Shown here: positions 7,359 through 14,293 of the stretch, in pieces
How the letters are laid out: every line of letters starts with the position of its first letter
Numbering within the stretch: the first letter of the stretch is position 1
Assembly (NCBI GenBank): GCA_900754955.1
Contig: CAAEEV010000044.1
Coordinates: 1 to 17,195 of the forward strand
DNA from: Eggerthellaceae bacterium
GTDB taxonomy: Bacteria; Actinomycetota; Coriobacteriia; Coriobacteriales; Eggerthellaceae
DNA: 17,195 nucleotides
Direction: 5' to 3'
Position numbers and translations under genes: made by a program
Notes under the pieces: generated by a model
Database searches by the model: none
What the model saw: only the letters and a program-made list of their open reading frames with translations
What the model was told of the DNA's origin: nothing

Positions 7359-8210
7359 CTACTGCTCGAACGTGATGCCGTGCAGGCGATACGCCTCCAA
7401 CACCGTATGGACGTCCAAAATGAGCGGATGCCCCTCGTCCATCGCCTGGATGCGTGCCATGTCGGCGGGGTTCAGCTCGAAATCGTCGATGTCGATGTTC
7501 TGACGGATGCGGTCGGCGTGCACCGACTTGGGAATGGCGACGACGCCCTCCTCGCGCAACCACCTCAACACCACCTGCGCCGGTGTCTTGCCGTACGGCG
7601 CGCCGATGGAGGCGAGCGTCTCGTCCCCGAAGATGCCGCGCTGTCCTTCGGCGAACGGAGCCCACGCCATGGCGGCGATGTCATAGCGGTCCATCAAGCA
7701 GCGCAAGGTGCGCTGCTGGCAGAAAGGATGCAGTTCAATCTGGTTCACCGCCGGCACCACCTCATGGGAAAGGATGAGGTCGACCAAACGATCGGGCATG
7801 AAGTTGCATACGCCGATGGCGCGCACGCGTCCCTCCGTCAGCAGATCTTCCATGGCCCGCCAGCTTCCGTGATAGTCACCGTAGGGCATGTGGATGAGAT
7901 AGAGGTCGAGGTAGTCGGTGCGCAGGTTCTCGAGCGTCTTTTCGAACGAACGCACCGTGCGCTCGTAGCCCGCATCCTGGATCCACACCTTCGAGACGAG
8001 GAACGCGTCCTCTCGCGCGACATCGCTTTCCGCGAGCGCCGCACCGACTGCGCGCTCATTGCCGTAGCACGCCGCCGTGTCGAACAAGCGATAACCCACA
8101 TCAAGCGCCTCCGACACCGCGCGCTTGCATTCGTCTTCGTCAGTTACTTGGAACACGCCAAGACCCTCAAGCGGCATCTCGACGCCGTTGTTCAGCGTTG
8201 TGAAATCCAT
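7359..8210 (-). CDS. Aldo/keto reductase, 2,5-diketo-D-gluconate reductase-like (283 aa)
   Basis: A second aldo/keto reductase, of the shorter prostaglandin/diketogluconate reductase class. The start at 8210 has GGAAGGAG seven bases upstream. The tetrad is Asp44 and Tyr49 in LFDTAACYGNE, Lys74 in LVSKVW and His107 in LYLIHMPYGDY; VPAVNQIELHP is the family's signature strand, and the IPKSVHADRIRQN segment is the NADPH-binding site typical of DkgA-type enzymes. Such enzymes reduce methylglyoxal and other small reactive carbonyls, so a detoxification role is plausible but not shown. The gene lies 64 nt downstream of the flavodoxin-family gene and 99 nt upstream of the other reductase. The two reductases are from different subfamilies, so they are not a recent duplication. 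Confidence 0.93.
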   Translation of the reverse strand: MDFTTLNNGVEMPLEGLGVFQVTDEDECKRAVSEALDVGYRLFDTAACYGNERAVGAALAESDVAREDAFLVSKVWIQDAGYERTVRSFEKTLENLRTDYLDLYLIHMPYGDYHGSWRAMEDLLTEGRVRAIGVCNFMPDRLVDLILSHEVVPAVNQIELHPFCQQRTLRCLMDRYDIAAMAWAPFAEGQRGIFGDETLASIGAPYGKTPAQVVLRWLREEGVVAIPKSVHADRIRQNIDIDDFELNPADMARIQAMDEGHPLILDVHTVLEAYRLHGITFEQ

Positions 8211-8274
8211 GCGCCGGCTCCTTCCACGCTCTCTTCGCCTTCCCGACGTTCAAAACCCATCCGCGCCACAGCAC

Positions 8275-8808
8275 CTACAGCAACGCGCCCAGGTCGTAGG
8301 CGGCCTGCGGGTAGCGCGAGCGACGCGTCATGCCCGGGGTACCGCAGCCAGCGCCCAGCACCATGCCGCAGTCCTCCATGTGCAGATAGCGCACGAGCGT
8401 CTGGTAGTGGGCTTCAAGCGCCTCGAACGTCCAGTCGTCGGCGTTCCACGCGACAGCGAGCAGCGCGCATTTCATGCGCTTGGTGGTGATGCTGCCGTTG
8501 GCGGAGCAGAAGCGGTCCACCACGGTTTTGAGCTGCGCGCTCATGCCGTAGTAGTACAGCGGCGTGGCGAACACCACCATGTCGGCTGACAGAATCTCGC
8601 GGCGCACCGCGTCCATGCCGTCGTGCTGCACGCATGGCCCCTCGTAACCGCACGCCACGCAGCCCGTGCAGGGCGCAACGCCAGCGCGGTCCACGTCGAT
8701 GCGGGAAACCTCGTGTCCCGCGCTGCGCGCGCCGCGCGCGAACTCGTCGCACAGGATGGCGGTGGACCCGTTGATGTTGGGGCTCCCCTGCAAAACGACT
8801 ATCTTCAT
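8275..8808 (-). CDS. Flavodoxin-family NAD(P)H:FMN/quinone reductase-like protein (177 aa)
   Basis: Flavoprotein of the NADPH-dependent FMN reductase/flavodoxin superfamily. MKIVVLQGSPNINGSTAILC is the phosphate-binding loop for FMN; ATPLYYYGMSAQLKTVVDRF (about 80-99) is the second flavin-contact region typical of the group. Between them is a cysteine cluster, Cys47, Cys50, Cys53 and Cys59 (CTGCVACGYEGPC), as in iron-sulfur flavoproteins and related oxidoreductases. Whether it holds a cluster here is unknown. The start at 8808 follows an AAAGGGAAGG ribosome site. It is the second gene of the minus-strand redox run. A paralogue of similar layout lies on the plus strand at 12724-13341. Confidence 0.9.
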   Translation of the reverse strand: MKIVVLQGSPNINGSTAILCDEFARGARSAGHEVSRIDVDRAGVAPCTGCVACGYEGPCVQHDGMDAVRREILSADMVVFATPLYYYGMSAQLKTVVDRFCSANGSITTKRMKCALLAVAWNADDWTFEALEAHYQTLVRYLHMEDCGMVLGAGCGTPGMTRRSRYPQAAYDLGALL

Positions 8809-8832
8809 GCCTTCCCTTTCTCAAAACGCTCC

Positions 8833-8888
8833 TACCAGCGGGTGGGCAACACGTCTCTAAACACTCATACCAGCAGATGGGCAACACG
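8833..8888. repeat. Two-copy imperfect direct repeat upstream of the flavodoxin-family gene
   Basis: TACCAGCGGGTGGGCAACACG (8833-8853) recurs as TACCAGCAGATGGGCAACACG (8868-8888) with 19 of 21 bases identical and a 35-bp period. It sits in the 159-nt gap between the flavodoxin lipoprotein gene and the next gene. It could be a tandem protein-binding site or a local duplication; no promoter boxes are clear around it. Confidence 0.6.
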
Positions 8889-8967
8889 CATCGGCAAGCA
8901 CGTTGGCGCAGCAACCGCACTGCCGGCCGCCTGCTGTCAGCTGCCAGCCGCCAACCACCCGCGCGTC

Positions 8968-9654
8968 CTACAATCCCAGGCCGTCAACCCACGCGGTCAC
9001 CTCGTTCAGCGACGCGCCGCCAGAAAAGCGCGCGCCCTCGATCCATGTGCCCGTGCCCGCCATGAGGGCGAGCGCATCGCCGCTCGAGCCCATCGGCGAA
9101 GACGCTGAGGTGCAGAAGGGAACAACGGTCTTACCGGTGAAATCGTTGCCGGCAACGAACCCGTCTACCACCCACGAAGCATCGCCCCACCAGATGGGAT
9201 AGCCCACAAACACCGTGCCGTACGCATCGAATCCGTCGGGCGTGATCGCCTCGAGCTCGACGGAGCGGTTGGCATTCTCCCGTTCCTGACTCGCACGGCT
9301 GTCGGGATCGTTGTAATCGAGATCGGCGCTGGTGTAGGGCTGCGCTGGCGCGATGACGAACACGTCGGCGTCAAGATGATCGGCGATGATGCCAGCGATG
9401 CCCTCCGTGTTGCCCGTTGCGGAGAAATACGCCACGAGCACGCGGCCCGCATCACCCGCCCGCCCAGTTGCGGAGTCCGACCCCGCCGTTGCCTGACCGG
9501 ATTCCGCATCTGCAGAACGGGAATCCGCAGCAGACCCCTTCTGTCCCGTCGATCCCAACGAGCAAGCCGCCAGCAACGCCGTCGTTGGCGCAAGCGTCGC
9601 CATCGCAACAGCGCCCTTCAGAAACGTCCGCCGGGTAATGTCGTCGTTCGCCAT
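8968..9654 (-). CDS. Tat-exported flavodoxin lipoprotein (228 aa)
   Basis: An extracytoplasmic flavodoxin. The start at 9654 (MANDDITRRTFLKG) follows GAGAAGGGGG; a second ATG immediately upstream is nearly equivalent. Residues 7-14, TRRTFLKG, are a twin-arginine motif; a hydrophobic stretch leads to the lipobox LLAAC (Cys31 lipidated). A Ser/Ala/Gly-rich spacer (about 32-70) reaches the folded domain. VLVAYFSATGNTEGIA (72-87) is the FMN phosphate loop of the flavodoxin_4-type family, and VGYPIWWGDASW (150-161) is the typical isoalloxazine-contact region. Tat export suggests the flavin is bound before transport. It would be anchored to the outer face of the membrane as an electron carrier or reductase. 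It is the first gene after the divergent promoter opposite the TetR gene, so it is the likely direct target of that regulator. Confidence 0.93.
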   Translation of the reverse strand: MANDDITRRTFLKGAVAMATLAPTTALLAACSLGSTGQKGSAADSRSADAESGQATAGSDSATGRAGDAGRVLVAYFSATGNTEGIAGIIADHLDADVFVIAPAQPYTSADLDYNDPDSRASQERENANRSVELEAITPDGFDAYGTVFVGYPIWWGDASWVVDGFVAGNDFTGKTVVPFCTSASSPMGSSGDALALMAGTGTWIEGARFSGGASLNEVTAWVDGLGL

Positions 9655-9754
9655 CATCAACCCCCTTCTCAACGAGCCCTCTGGAGCGCAGGATGCCTCG
9701 CTACTCGCTACCCCATCGCTTCACGCATTAGATTTCTTCGTGTTGTCGATTCGT

Positions 9755-9783
9755 AATATACGTTACATATTGTAACTTGTAAA
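9755..9783 (-). promoter_or_regulatory. Promoter of the minus-strand redox genes
   Basis: On the minus strand TTTACA (9778-9783) and TATATT (9755-9760) are separated by exactly 17 nt, a good match to a housekeeping sigma promoter and clearly AT-rich against the GC-rich surroundings. Transcription would start near 9748, leaving a leader of about 95 nt before the flavodoxin lipoprotein gene. Confidence 0.7.
9762..9776. promoter_or_regulatory. Inverted-repeat operator for the divergent TetR regulator
   Basis: GTTACA-TAT-TGTAAC is a perfect 6-3-6 inverted repeat. It lies wholly inside the 17-nt spacer of the minus-strand promoter, so a bound dimer would block polymerase. Size and symmetry fit a TetR-family operator. 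The adjacent TetR gene is the obvious candidate; direct binding is inference. Confidence 0.65.
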
Positions 9784-9806
9784 TCACTTTCGCGATACTT
9801 TCTTTC

Positions 9807-9837
9807 TTGAAGTGGAGCTATCCGTATGCGTTATACT
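9807..9837 (+). promoter_or_regulatory. Possible promoter of the TetR gene
   Basis: A TATACT -10 box (9832-9837) lies 44 nt before the start codon. TTGAAG (9807-9812) could be the -35, but the 19-nt spacing is longer than ideal. The inverted-repeat operator lies about 30 nt upstream of this -35, so autoregulation is possible but not evident. Confidence 0.4.
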
Positions 9838-9881
9838 GAAATCAACTGTTAAACAATCAAAGCAGACTAAGGAAGGCAGCC

Positions 9882-10523
9882 ATGTCGGAATTCATCAGAG
9901 CCCGTAGCGGCGCGCAGAAAGAGCAGCGCATGGGCGAGATCAAGCGGGCTGCCGACGAGCTGTTTCACGAGCGCCCCTATCACGAGATCACGCTCAAGGC
10001 CATTTCGGAACGTCTCGGCTGGTCACATGCCGCGCTGTACAAATACGTGACCACCAAGGAGGACATCTTTCTCGAGGTGTGCGCCGATACGCGCCGGGCG
10101 TACAACGCGGCGCTGCTCGCCGCCTATCCCGAGGGCTGCACGTACTCGCATGCGGTGCTCGCCGAGGTATGGGCCGAGCAGCTCAACTCGCACCGCGACT
10201 ACCTGGCTTACAGCGAGCTTCTGCTGTCCATCATCGAGCGCAACGTCACTGTGGAACGGCTCGCCGCGTTCAAGCGCGCCTACTACGACGAGCAGGCCGA
10301 GGTCTCCGCGCGCTTCTGCGGTAACCTCGGCATGGACGCCGATGCCGCTACGCGCCTGTTCAACGCCGTGCTGTTCCACGCCACGAGCATCAACGCGTGG
10401 AACGAGGACAACCCGCTCGTAGACGAGGCGCTCAAACTCGCAGGCATCACGCGCTGCGTGCCGCCGCTCAAAGAGGAGATGCGCGATTTCATCGGCATGT
10501 GCTTGGAGCATTACTGCGGCTAG
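9882..10523 (+). CDS. TetR/AcrR-family transcriptional regulator (213 aa)
   Basis: A one-component repressor with an N-terminal helix-turn-helix and a ligand-sensing C-terminal domain. After a basic N-terminus, residues about 18-66 form the DNA-binding domain: IKRAADELFHERPYHEITLKA, then ISERLGWSHAALYKYVTTKEDIFLEV with the recognition helix around 48-56. The C-terminal part (70-213) is helical and not diagnostic of a ligand; it keeps the AYSELLLSIIERNV region seen in many TetR-type sensors. The ATG at 9882 has AAGGAAGG upstream. The gene is divergent from the five-gene redox run, and the shared 227-nt intergenic region contains a promoter with an inverted repeat in its spacer. The simplest model is repression of those genes until an aldehyde, quinone or oxidant signal appears. 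Confidence 0.93.
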   Translation: MSEFIRARSGAQKEQRMGEIKRAADELFHERPYHEITLKAISERLGWSHAALYKYVTTKEDIFLEVCADTRRAYNAALLAAYPEGCTYSHAVLAEVWAEQLNSHRDYLAYSELLLSIIERNVTVERLAAFKRAYYDEQAEVSARFCGNLGMDADAATRLFNAVLFHATSINAWNEDNPLVDEALKLAGITRCVPPLKEEMRDFIGMCLEHYCG

Positions 10524-10568
10524 ACGCAGCCGAGCGGGCTTCGTCGGCTACGGTGGCACTCGCCGCTC

Positions 10569-10617
10569 GTTGCGGCGCCTGCCACCTGCTGCGGCGCCTG
10601 CCACCCGCTGCGGCGCG
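10569..10617. repeat. Tandem 19-bp repeat between convergent tetR and larE
   Basis: GTTGCGGCGCCTGCCACCT (10569-10587) is followed directly by GCTGCGGCGCCTGCCACCC (10588-10606) and a partial third unit GCTGCGGCGCG (10607-10617). Units one and two differ at two positions. The repeat sits in the 122-nt gap between converging genes and contains GGCGCC palindromes; I see no T-run, so it is not an obvious terminator. Confidence 0.75.
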
Positions 10618-10645
10618 TTAAACCCACGGCGAAAAGACGCGAACG

Positions 10646-11347
10646 CTACGCGAGACCCTCGGTGCTCATACCCAGACGCAACGTCGCGTCGGCAAGTGAC
10701 TCGCGCGTGATGCGCTCGCCCGCCGGCACGTGCACCGCTAAGCACGAGAACCGCGGCTTGTCGGCCAGAAACGCGTCGGCGTCCCGCCCCTGGCTCAGCG
10801 CGAGCGCGCGCGACGCGGCCCGCACGTCAGCCTTCGTCATGCCCGCACGGCGCAGCGGCGACACCACGCTTGCCTCCGCAAGTGCGCGGAACCCTGGGCG
10901 GCGCGCAGGGTCGTCCGACGCGTTCGTGCCGTCGACCAGCACCGTGAAGCCGTCGCGTTGCGCCGCTTCGGCGATTGCCCCGAAGATAAACCGCTTGCAC
11001 AGCCGACAGCGGTCAGGCGGATTGGAGCAGATATCGTCCTGCGCCAGCACGTCGGCCTCGACAACCGCAAGCGGCACCCCGAGACGTGCAGCCACCGCAC
11101 GCGCGTCCTCGAGCTCGAAAGTGGGCTGAAACGCCGTGTTCACCAGGTACGCGCGCACCTCACAGCCCGCCGCCAGGGCGGCCGCCAGCAAATACGCCGA
11201 GTCGGTGCCGCCCGAAAACGCCACCGCGAACCGCGGCACACGCGCGAAAAACGCCTCGAGCGGCTCAGCGCCCAGACGCTGTCCCTCGCCCACCCAGGGC
11301 GTATCGGGTGCCGTCATCGATTCGTATGCCACGTTCGCTTCCGCCAT
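10646..11347 (-). CDS. larE: LarE-like ATP-dependent sacrificial sulfur transferase, short form
   Basis: LarE is a PP-loop ATP pyrophosphatase that adds sulfur to make the nickel-pincer nucleotide cofactor of lactate racemase and related enzymes. The start at 11347 has AAAGGAG six bases upstream. The PP-loop FSGGTDS is at 44-50, NPPDRCRLCK at 109-118 (Cys114, Cys117), LVDGTNASDD at 137-146, VSPLRRAGMTKADVR at 162-176 and DKPRFSCLAVHVP with Cys202 at 196-208. With 233 residues it is shorter than the usual 270 or so: it stops soon after ERITRESL and lacks the C-terminal segment that normally ends in an RVR...ARIEV-type strand. The other downstream frames do not restore this segment. No larB or larC is in the window. 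The cysteine trio suggests a cluster-binding type of LarE, which is inference. Confidence 0.82.
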   Translation of the reverse strand: MAEANVAYESMTAPDTPWVGEGQRLGAEPLEAFFARVPRFAVAFSGGTDSAYLLAAALAAGCEVRAYLVNTAFQPTFELEDARAVAARLGVPLAVVEADVLAQDDICSNPPDRCRLCKRFIFGAIAEAAQRDGFTVLVDGTNASDDPARRPGFRALAEASVVSPLRRAGMTKADVRAASRALALSQGRDADAFLADKPRFSCLAVHVPAGERITRESLADATLRLGMSTEGLA

Positions 11348-11706
11348 GCGCGCTCCTTTGCTGCCAGCGTCGTATCCCACCTGAGCGTTCTCCCGTCATT
11401 CTCTCACATCGACCGCGCGAAGAGAGCGCGCTGCCGCGCCCCTTCACGTTCCGTATTCTGCAGCGCGTCGCAACCCGCCCCGCTTGCTGCGAGTTCGCGG
11501 ACGCTTCGGCACAAAACAGGGCGCTCAAACTGCCAAAACATCCGCAAACCTGCACGGAACAGCACCAACCTGCCGTAATGACAGCGTGCACGCGACGATC
11601 GCGCCCTCAAGAAGAGAAGGCCTGCCATGCCGAGGCTCTCCTCACGCCCGAAGACGCGATCGGAAAACGCGCGCGGCAGAACCCCTCTACAGGAAAGGGA
11701 CAGACC
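11348..11706. other. Divergent intergenic region between larE and the hydrolase gene
   Basis: This 359-nt stretch holds the ribosome sites of larE (minus) and the alpha/beta hydrolase (plus) at its ends. The plus frame of the hydrolase stays open upstream to 11086, but the extra residues are Pro/Arg/Ser-rich, antiparallel to larE in part, and without any domain, so I treat them as noncoding. I see no promoter boxes, operator or riboswitch that I could defend. Confidence 0.5.
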
Positions 11707-12636
11707 ATGCTCCACGAAATCACCTTCCCCTCGAGCAACGAACGCGACCAGGTCACCGGCTGGATCTACGTGCCGGCGTGCGAGCCCGAGGGCATCGTGC
11801 AGCTCGTTCACGGCTTCGGCGAGCATTCGCGCCGCTACTTCCACATGATCGTGGCGCTCATGGACGCCGGCTTCATCGTGGCTGCCAACGACCACGTGGG
11901 CCACGGGGCCACCGCCATCGCGAACGACACCTGGGGCGACTGGGGCGACGCCGGCCCCCACACCATGATGGAAGACGAGAAGCGCTTCATGGACATCGTG
12001 GCCGAGAAATACCCCGACCTGCCCTACTTCATGTTCGGGCACTCGATGGGTTCCATGATCGCACGCGACTTCTCCGCGAAATACGGCAGTGAACTCGCCG
12101 GCGCCATCTACTGCGGCACCACGGGCATCTTCAAGAACACCCACGAGGTACGCGCGAAGCTCGACGCTGCGATCGAGGCGGGCGGCGCGCACGACTCCGA
12201 CCCTGCGTTCGTGAACGAGCTCATGGGCTGGATGTTCGCCCGCTGCGACGAAGGCGCGAAACTCGGCAACGAGTGGATCTGCCACGACCCCTACGTGCAG
12301 CGCGATCACGCCGCAGACCCCTTCGACGCCTTCACGCACCCGACGCACAACATCAGCCTGCGCGACTTCATCGACATGATGCTCTGCATCGAGGGCGAGC
12401 AGTGGGCGCAGAAGGTTCCCGCCGACCTGCCCGTGCTCCTCATCGCCGGCGACCAGGACCCCGTGGGCAACTACGGCGAGGGCGTCTACCAGGTGGCCAA
12501 CTGGCTCGCCGACACCGGCCACGCCAAGGTGGTGACCAAGCTGTACTCCGGCTACCGCCACGAGATCCACAACTACGACGACCTCAAAGACGACGTCGAG
12601 GACACCCTCATCAGCTGGCTGTACCTCAACCTGTAA
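11707..12636 (+). CDS. Alpha/beta hydrolase, monoacylglycerol lipase/lysophospholipase-like (309 aa)
   Basis: Serine hydrolase of the Hydrolase_4 (monoacylglycerol-lipase-like) family. The start at 11707 follows CAGGAAAGGG. IVQLVHGFGEHSRRY (30-44) provides the oxyanion-hole HG and the family's GEHSxRY signature. The nucleophile is Ser113 in FGHSMGS; the acid is most likely Asp251 in IAGDQDPVGNYG; the base is His285 in YRHEIHN. Residues about 140-235 make the cap region that decides substrate. There is no signal peptide, so it is cytoplasmic. Relatives cleave monoglycerides, lysophospholipids or small esters, and the exact substrate cannot be read here. It is followed by the flavodoxin-family gene after 87 nt, but that gene has its own -10 box, so co-transcription is uncertain. 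Confidence 0.92.
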   Translation: MLHEITFPSSNERDQVTGWIYVPACEPEGIVQLVHGFGEHSRRYFHMIVALMDAGFIVAANDHVGHGATAIANDTWGDWGDAGPHTMMEDEKRFMDIVAEKYPDLPYFMFGHSMGSMIARDFSAKYGSELAGAIYCGTTGIFKNTHEVRAKLDAAIEAGGAHDSDPAFVNELMGWMFARCDEGAKLGNEWICHDPYVQRDHAADPFDAFTHPTHNISLRDFIDMMLCIEGEQWAQKVPADLPVLLIAGDQDPVGNYGEGVYQVANWLADTGHAKVVTKLYSGYRHEIHNYDDLKDDVEDTLISWLYLNL

Positions 12637-12685
12637 ACGAACGCGCCCCGCGCCGCTCCGCACACCGTGAGGCGGCGCGCAGTCC

Positions 12686-12691
12686 TATAAT
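12686..12691 (+). promoter_or_regulatory. -10 box of the plus-strand flavodoxin-family gene
   Basis: A perfect TATAAT lies 32 nt before the start codon in GC-rich DNA, giving a leader of about 25 nt. I see no good -35 at 16-18 nt spacing, so activator help or a weak promoter is possible. Confidence 0.5.
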
Positions 12692-12723
12692 GGGGCGGAA
12701 CACCGTATCAGGAGGAGGAGCAT

Positions 12724-13341
12724 ATGAAGGTTCTCATGATCAACGGCAGCCCCCGTCCCAAGGGCAACACCGCAACCGCGCTTGCCGAGATGGAGCGCGT
12801 GTTCGACGCCGAGGACATCGAGGTCGAAACCGTGCAGATCGGCAACAAGGACATCCGCGGCTGCATCGCCTGCGGCACCTGCGGCGAGCGCGGGGCCTGC
12901 GTGTTCGACGATGCGGTGAACGAGATCGCCGCGAAGTTCGAGCAGGCCGACGGTCTCGTTGTCGCGACGCCCGTGTACTACGCAAGCCCCAACGCCACCG
13001 TGATCGCCCTGCTCGACCGCCTGTTCTACAGCGCGCACTTCGACAAGACGATGAAGGTCGGCGCGAGCGTCGCCGTTGCGCGCCGCGCGGGCACCACCGC
13101 CACGCTCGACGTGATCAACAAGTACTTCTCGTTCGCCGGCATGCCCATCGCTCCGAGCAAGTACTGGAACGTCGCCCACGGCGCCAAACCCGGCGAGGCG
13201 ACCCAAGACGAGGAAGGCATGCAGATCATGCGCACCCTCGCGCGCAACATGGCGTTCCTTATGAAGAGCATCGCGCTCGGCAAAGAGCGCTACGGGCTTC
13301 CCGAAAAAGAGCCCGGCATCATGACGAACTTCGTGCGTTAA
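12724..13341 (+). CDS. Flavodoxin-family FMN reductase-like protein with cysteine motif (205 aa)
   Basis: NADPH-dependent FMN reductase/flavodoxin-superfamily protein. MKVLMINGSPRPKGNTATAL is the FMN phosphate loop and ATPVYYASPNATVIALLDRLFY (81-102) the second flavin-contact region. The cysteine motif Cys47, Cys50, Cys53 and Cys59 (CIACGTCGERGAC) is spaced exactly as in the minus-strand paralogue at 8275-8808, so the two share a subfamily. The C-terminal third (KYFSFAGMPIAPSKYWN, then MAFLMKSIALGKE) is typical of the 200-residue group found in many anaerobes. The ribosome site AGGAGGAGG is unusually strong. A -10 TATAAT upstream and a strong hairpin downstream suggest a single-gene or two-gene transcript. 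The electron acceptor is unknown; reduction of quinones or nitro compounds is a family-level guess. Confidence 0.92.
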   Translation: MKVLMINGSPRPKGNTATALAEMERVFDAEDIEVETVQIGNKDIRGCIACGTCGERGACVFDDAVNEIAAKFEQADGLVVATPVYYASPNATVIALLDRLFYSAHFDKTMKVGASVAVARRAGTTATLDVINKYFSFAGMPIAPSKYWNVAHGAKPGEATQDEEGMQIMRTLARNMAFLMKSIALGKERYGLPEKEPGIMTNFVR

Positions 13342-13383
13342 ACGCGCGCAGCTCACGCGGGATGCCGCCGAGCACCCGCAAAC

Positions 13384-13423
13384 GAAGGGCCCTCCGTCTC
13401 ACCTGCGAGACGGAGGGCCCTTC
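13384..13423. terminator. Strong terminator-like hairpin between converging genes
   Basis: GAAGGGCCCTCCGTCTC (13384-13400) pairs perfectly with GAGACGGAGGGCCCTTC (13407-13423), a 17-bp stem with a 6-nt loop. It lies between the plus-strand flavodoxin-family gene and the minus-strand gene ending at 13473, so it probably serves both directions. The T-run after it is poor on both strands (CGTTTG on minus). Confidence 0.8.
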
Positions 13424-13472
13424 ACGTTGGCACCGGAGAGGCGCCCTCAGCGATCCGACCGATCACTCCTGA

Positions 13473-14042
13473 TTAATGACAACGGGTCTTGCAGAACTGC
13501 TTCGCAAGCTCAGCCTCGCTCATGCGCTGACCGCGTTCGTTCACCGCCCAGCGCACGAACATGAGCACGCCCTTGGTTACGAGAACGTCGTACGTTCCAG
13601 AGAATTCCATGCCCGCGCAGGTAAACGAACCTTCAACCGCACCGAAGAAACGCGCCGCCTCCTCGTTGATCGCGCCGTCGGCGAACTCCATGATCGTGAG
13701 ATGCTGACCGCGCGCCTCGGCGGGGACGATCACCGTGCCGCCGTGCGCGAACTCGATGGGAACGCTGCCGCGCAGAAGCCGCACGCCGCGCACGACGCGC
13801 TCGGGCTCGAAGCGGCAGAGCCAATCCTTGCGGCTCTCCTTCGCCCACGCCGCCCACAACGGCGTGAAGCGCAGATCGTCGTCGGCGTACACCGCATCGA
13901 GAAACTCACGCGCGGAAGACGTCGTCTCTGCGTGCGCCGCGTACTCTGCTCGCACCTTGCCGCCGAGCGTCGCAAGCATCATCAGCTCACGTCCCAGCTT
14001 CCCCATTTCGTTCAGCTGATCTTTCAGCTCGTTGAATTCCAC
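13473..14042 (-). CDS. Unrecognised protein (189 aa)
   Basis: I do not recognise this family. The likely start is the GTG at 14042 (VEFNELKDQLNEMGKLGREL), preceded by GGAGG at about nine bases; the frame is open further upstream but that part is Arg/Gly-rich and reads like noncoding DNA. The protein has a helical, charged N-terminus (1-50) with no membrane segment. The rest is mixed, with alternating strands such as GSVPIEFAHGGTVIVPAEA and FTCAGMEFSGTYDVLVTKGVLMF and an acidic/basic C-terminus ending KQFCKTRCH. There is no signal peptide. Codon use matches the neighbouring genes, which supports a real gene. It lies between a terminator hairpin and ychF, 251 nt downstream of the latter, so it probably has its own promoter. 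A small cytoplasmic protein confined to this lineage is likely. Confidence 0.72.
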   Translation of the reverse strand: MEFNELKDQLNEMGKLGRELMMLATLGGKVRAEYAAHAETTSSAREFLDAVYADDDLRFTPLWAAWAKESRKDWLCRFEPERVVRGVRLLRGSVPIEFAHGGTVIVPAEARGQHLTIMEFADGAINEEAARFFGAVEGSFTCAGMEFSGTYDVLVTKGVLMFVRWAVNERGQRMSEAELAKQFCKTRCH

Positions 14043-14293
14043 CGTACATCGCCTCCATCGGCTCTGCGGCAGACCCGTCACAGCGACGGATCCCAGCCGC
14101 AAACTCCTCGTTTCGCTGAGGCACATGGTACGCCCAAACCAGGGGAAGGACCAGAGGAAAGCACCGACCGCTCCAGGCTCACGACAAAGCCGAGAAACCG
14201 ACACCGCCCTTCGCAGCAGCCAGCGCCGCCCGCATGACAAACGCGCGCCCCGCGCAGCAGCGTGCCGCCCGCATCCGAAGAGCCGCCGCGCAC

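Noticed and set aside
6315..8489. 724-codon plus-strand open frame
   Set aside because: It lies opposite both aldo/keto reductases, whose catalytic residues are intact; its own product is low-complexity Arg/His/Ala-rich.
11086..11706. N-terminal extension of the alpha/beta hydrolase frame
   Set aside because: It overlaps larE in antisense and has no domain; the start at 11707 has a good ribosome site and fits family length.
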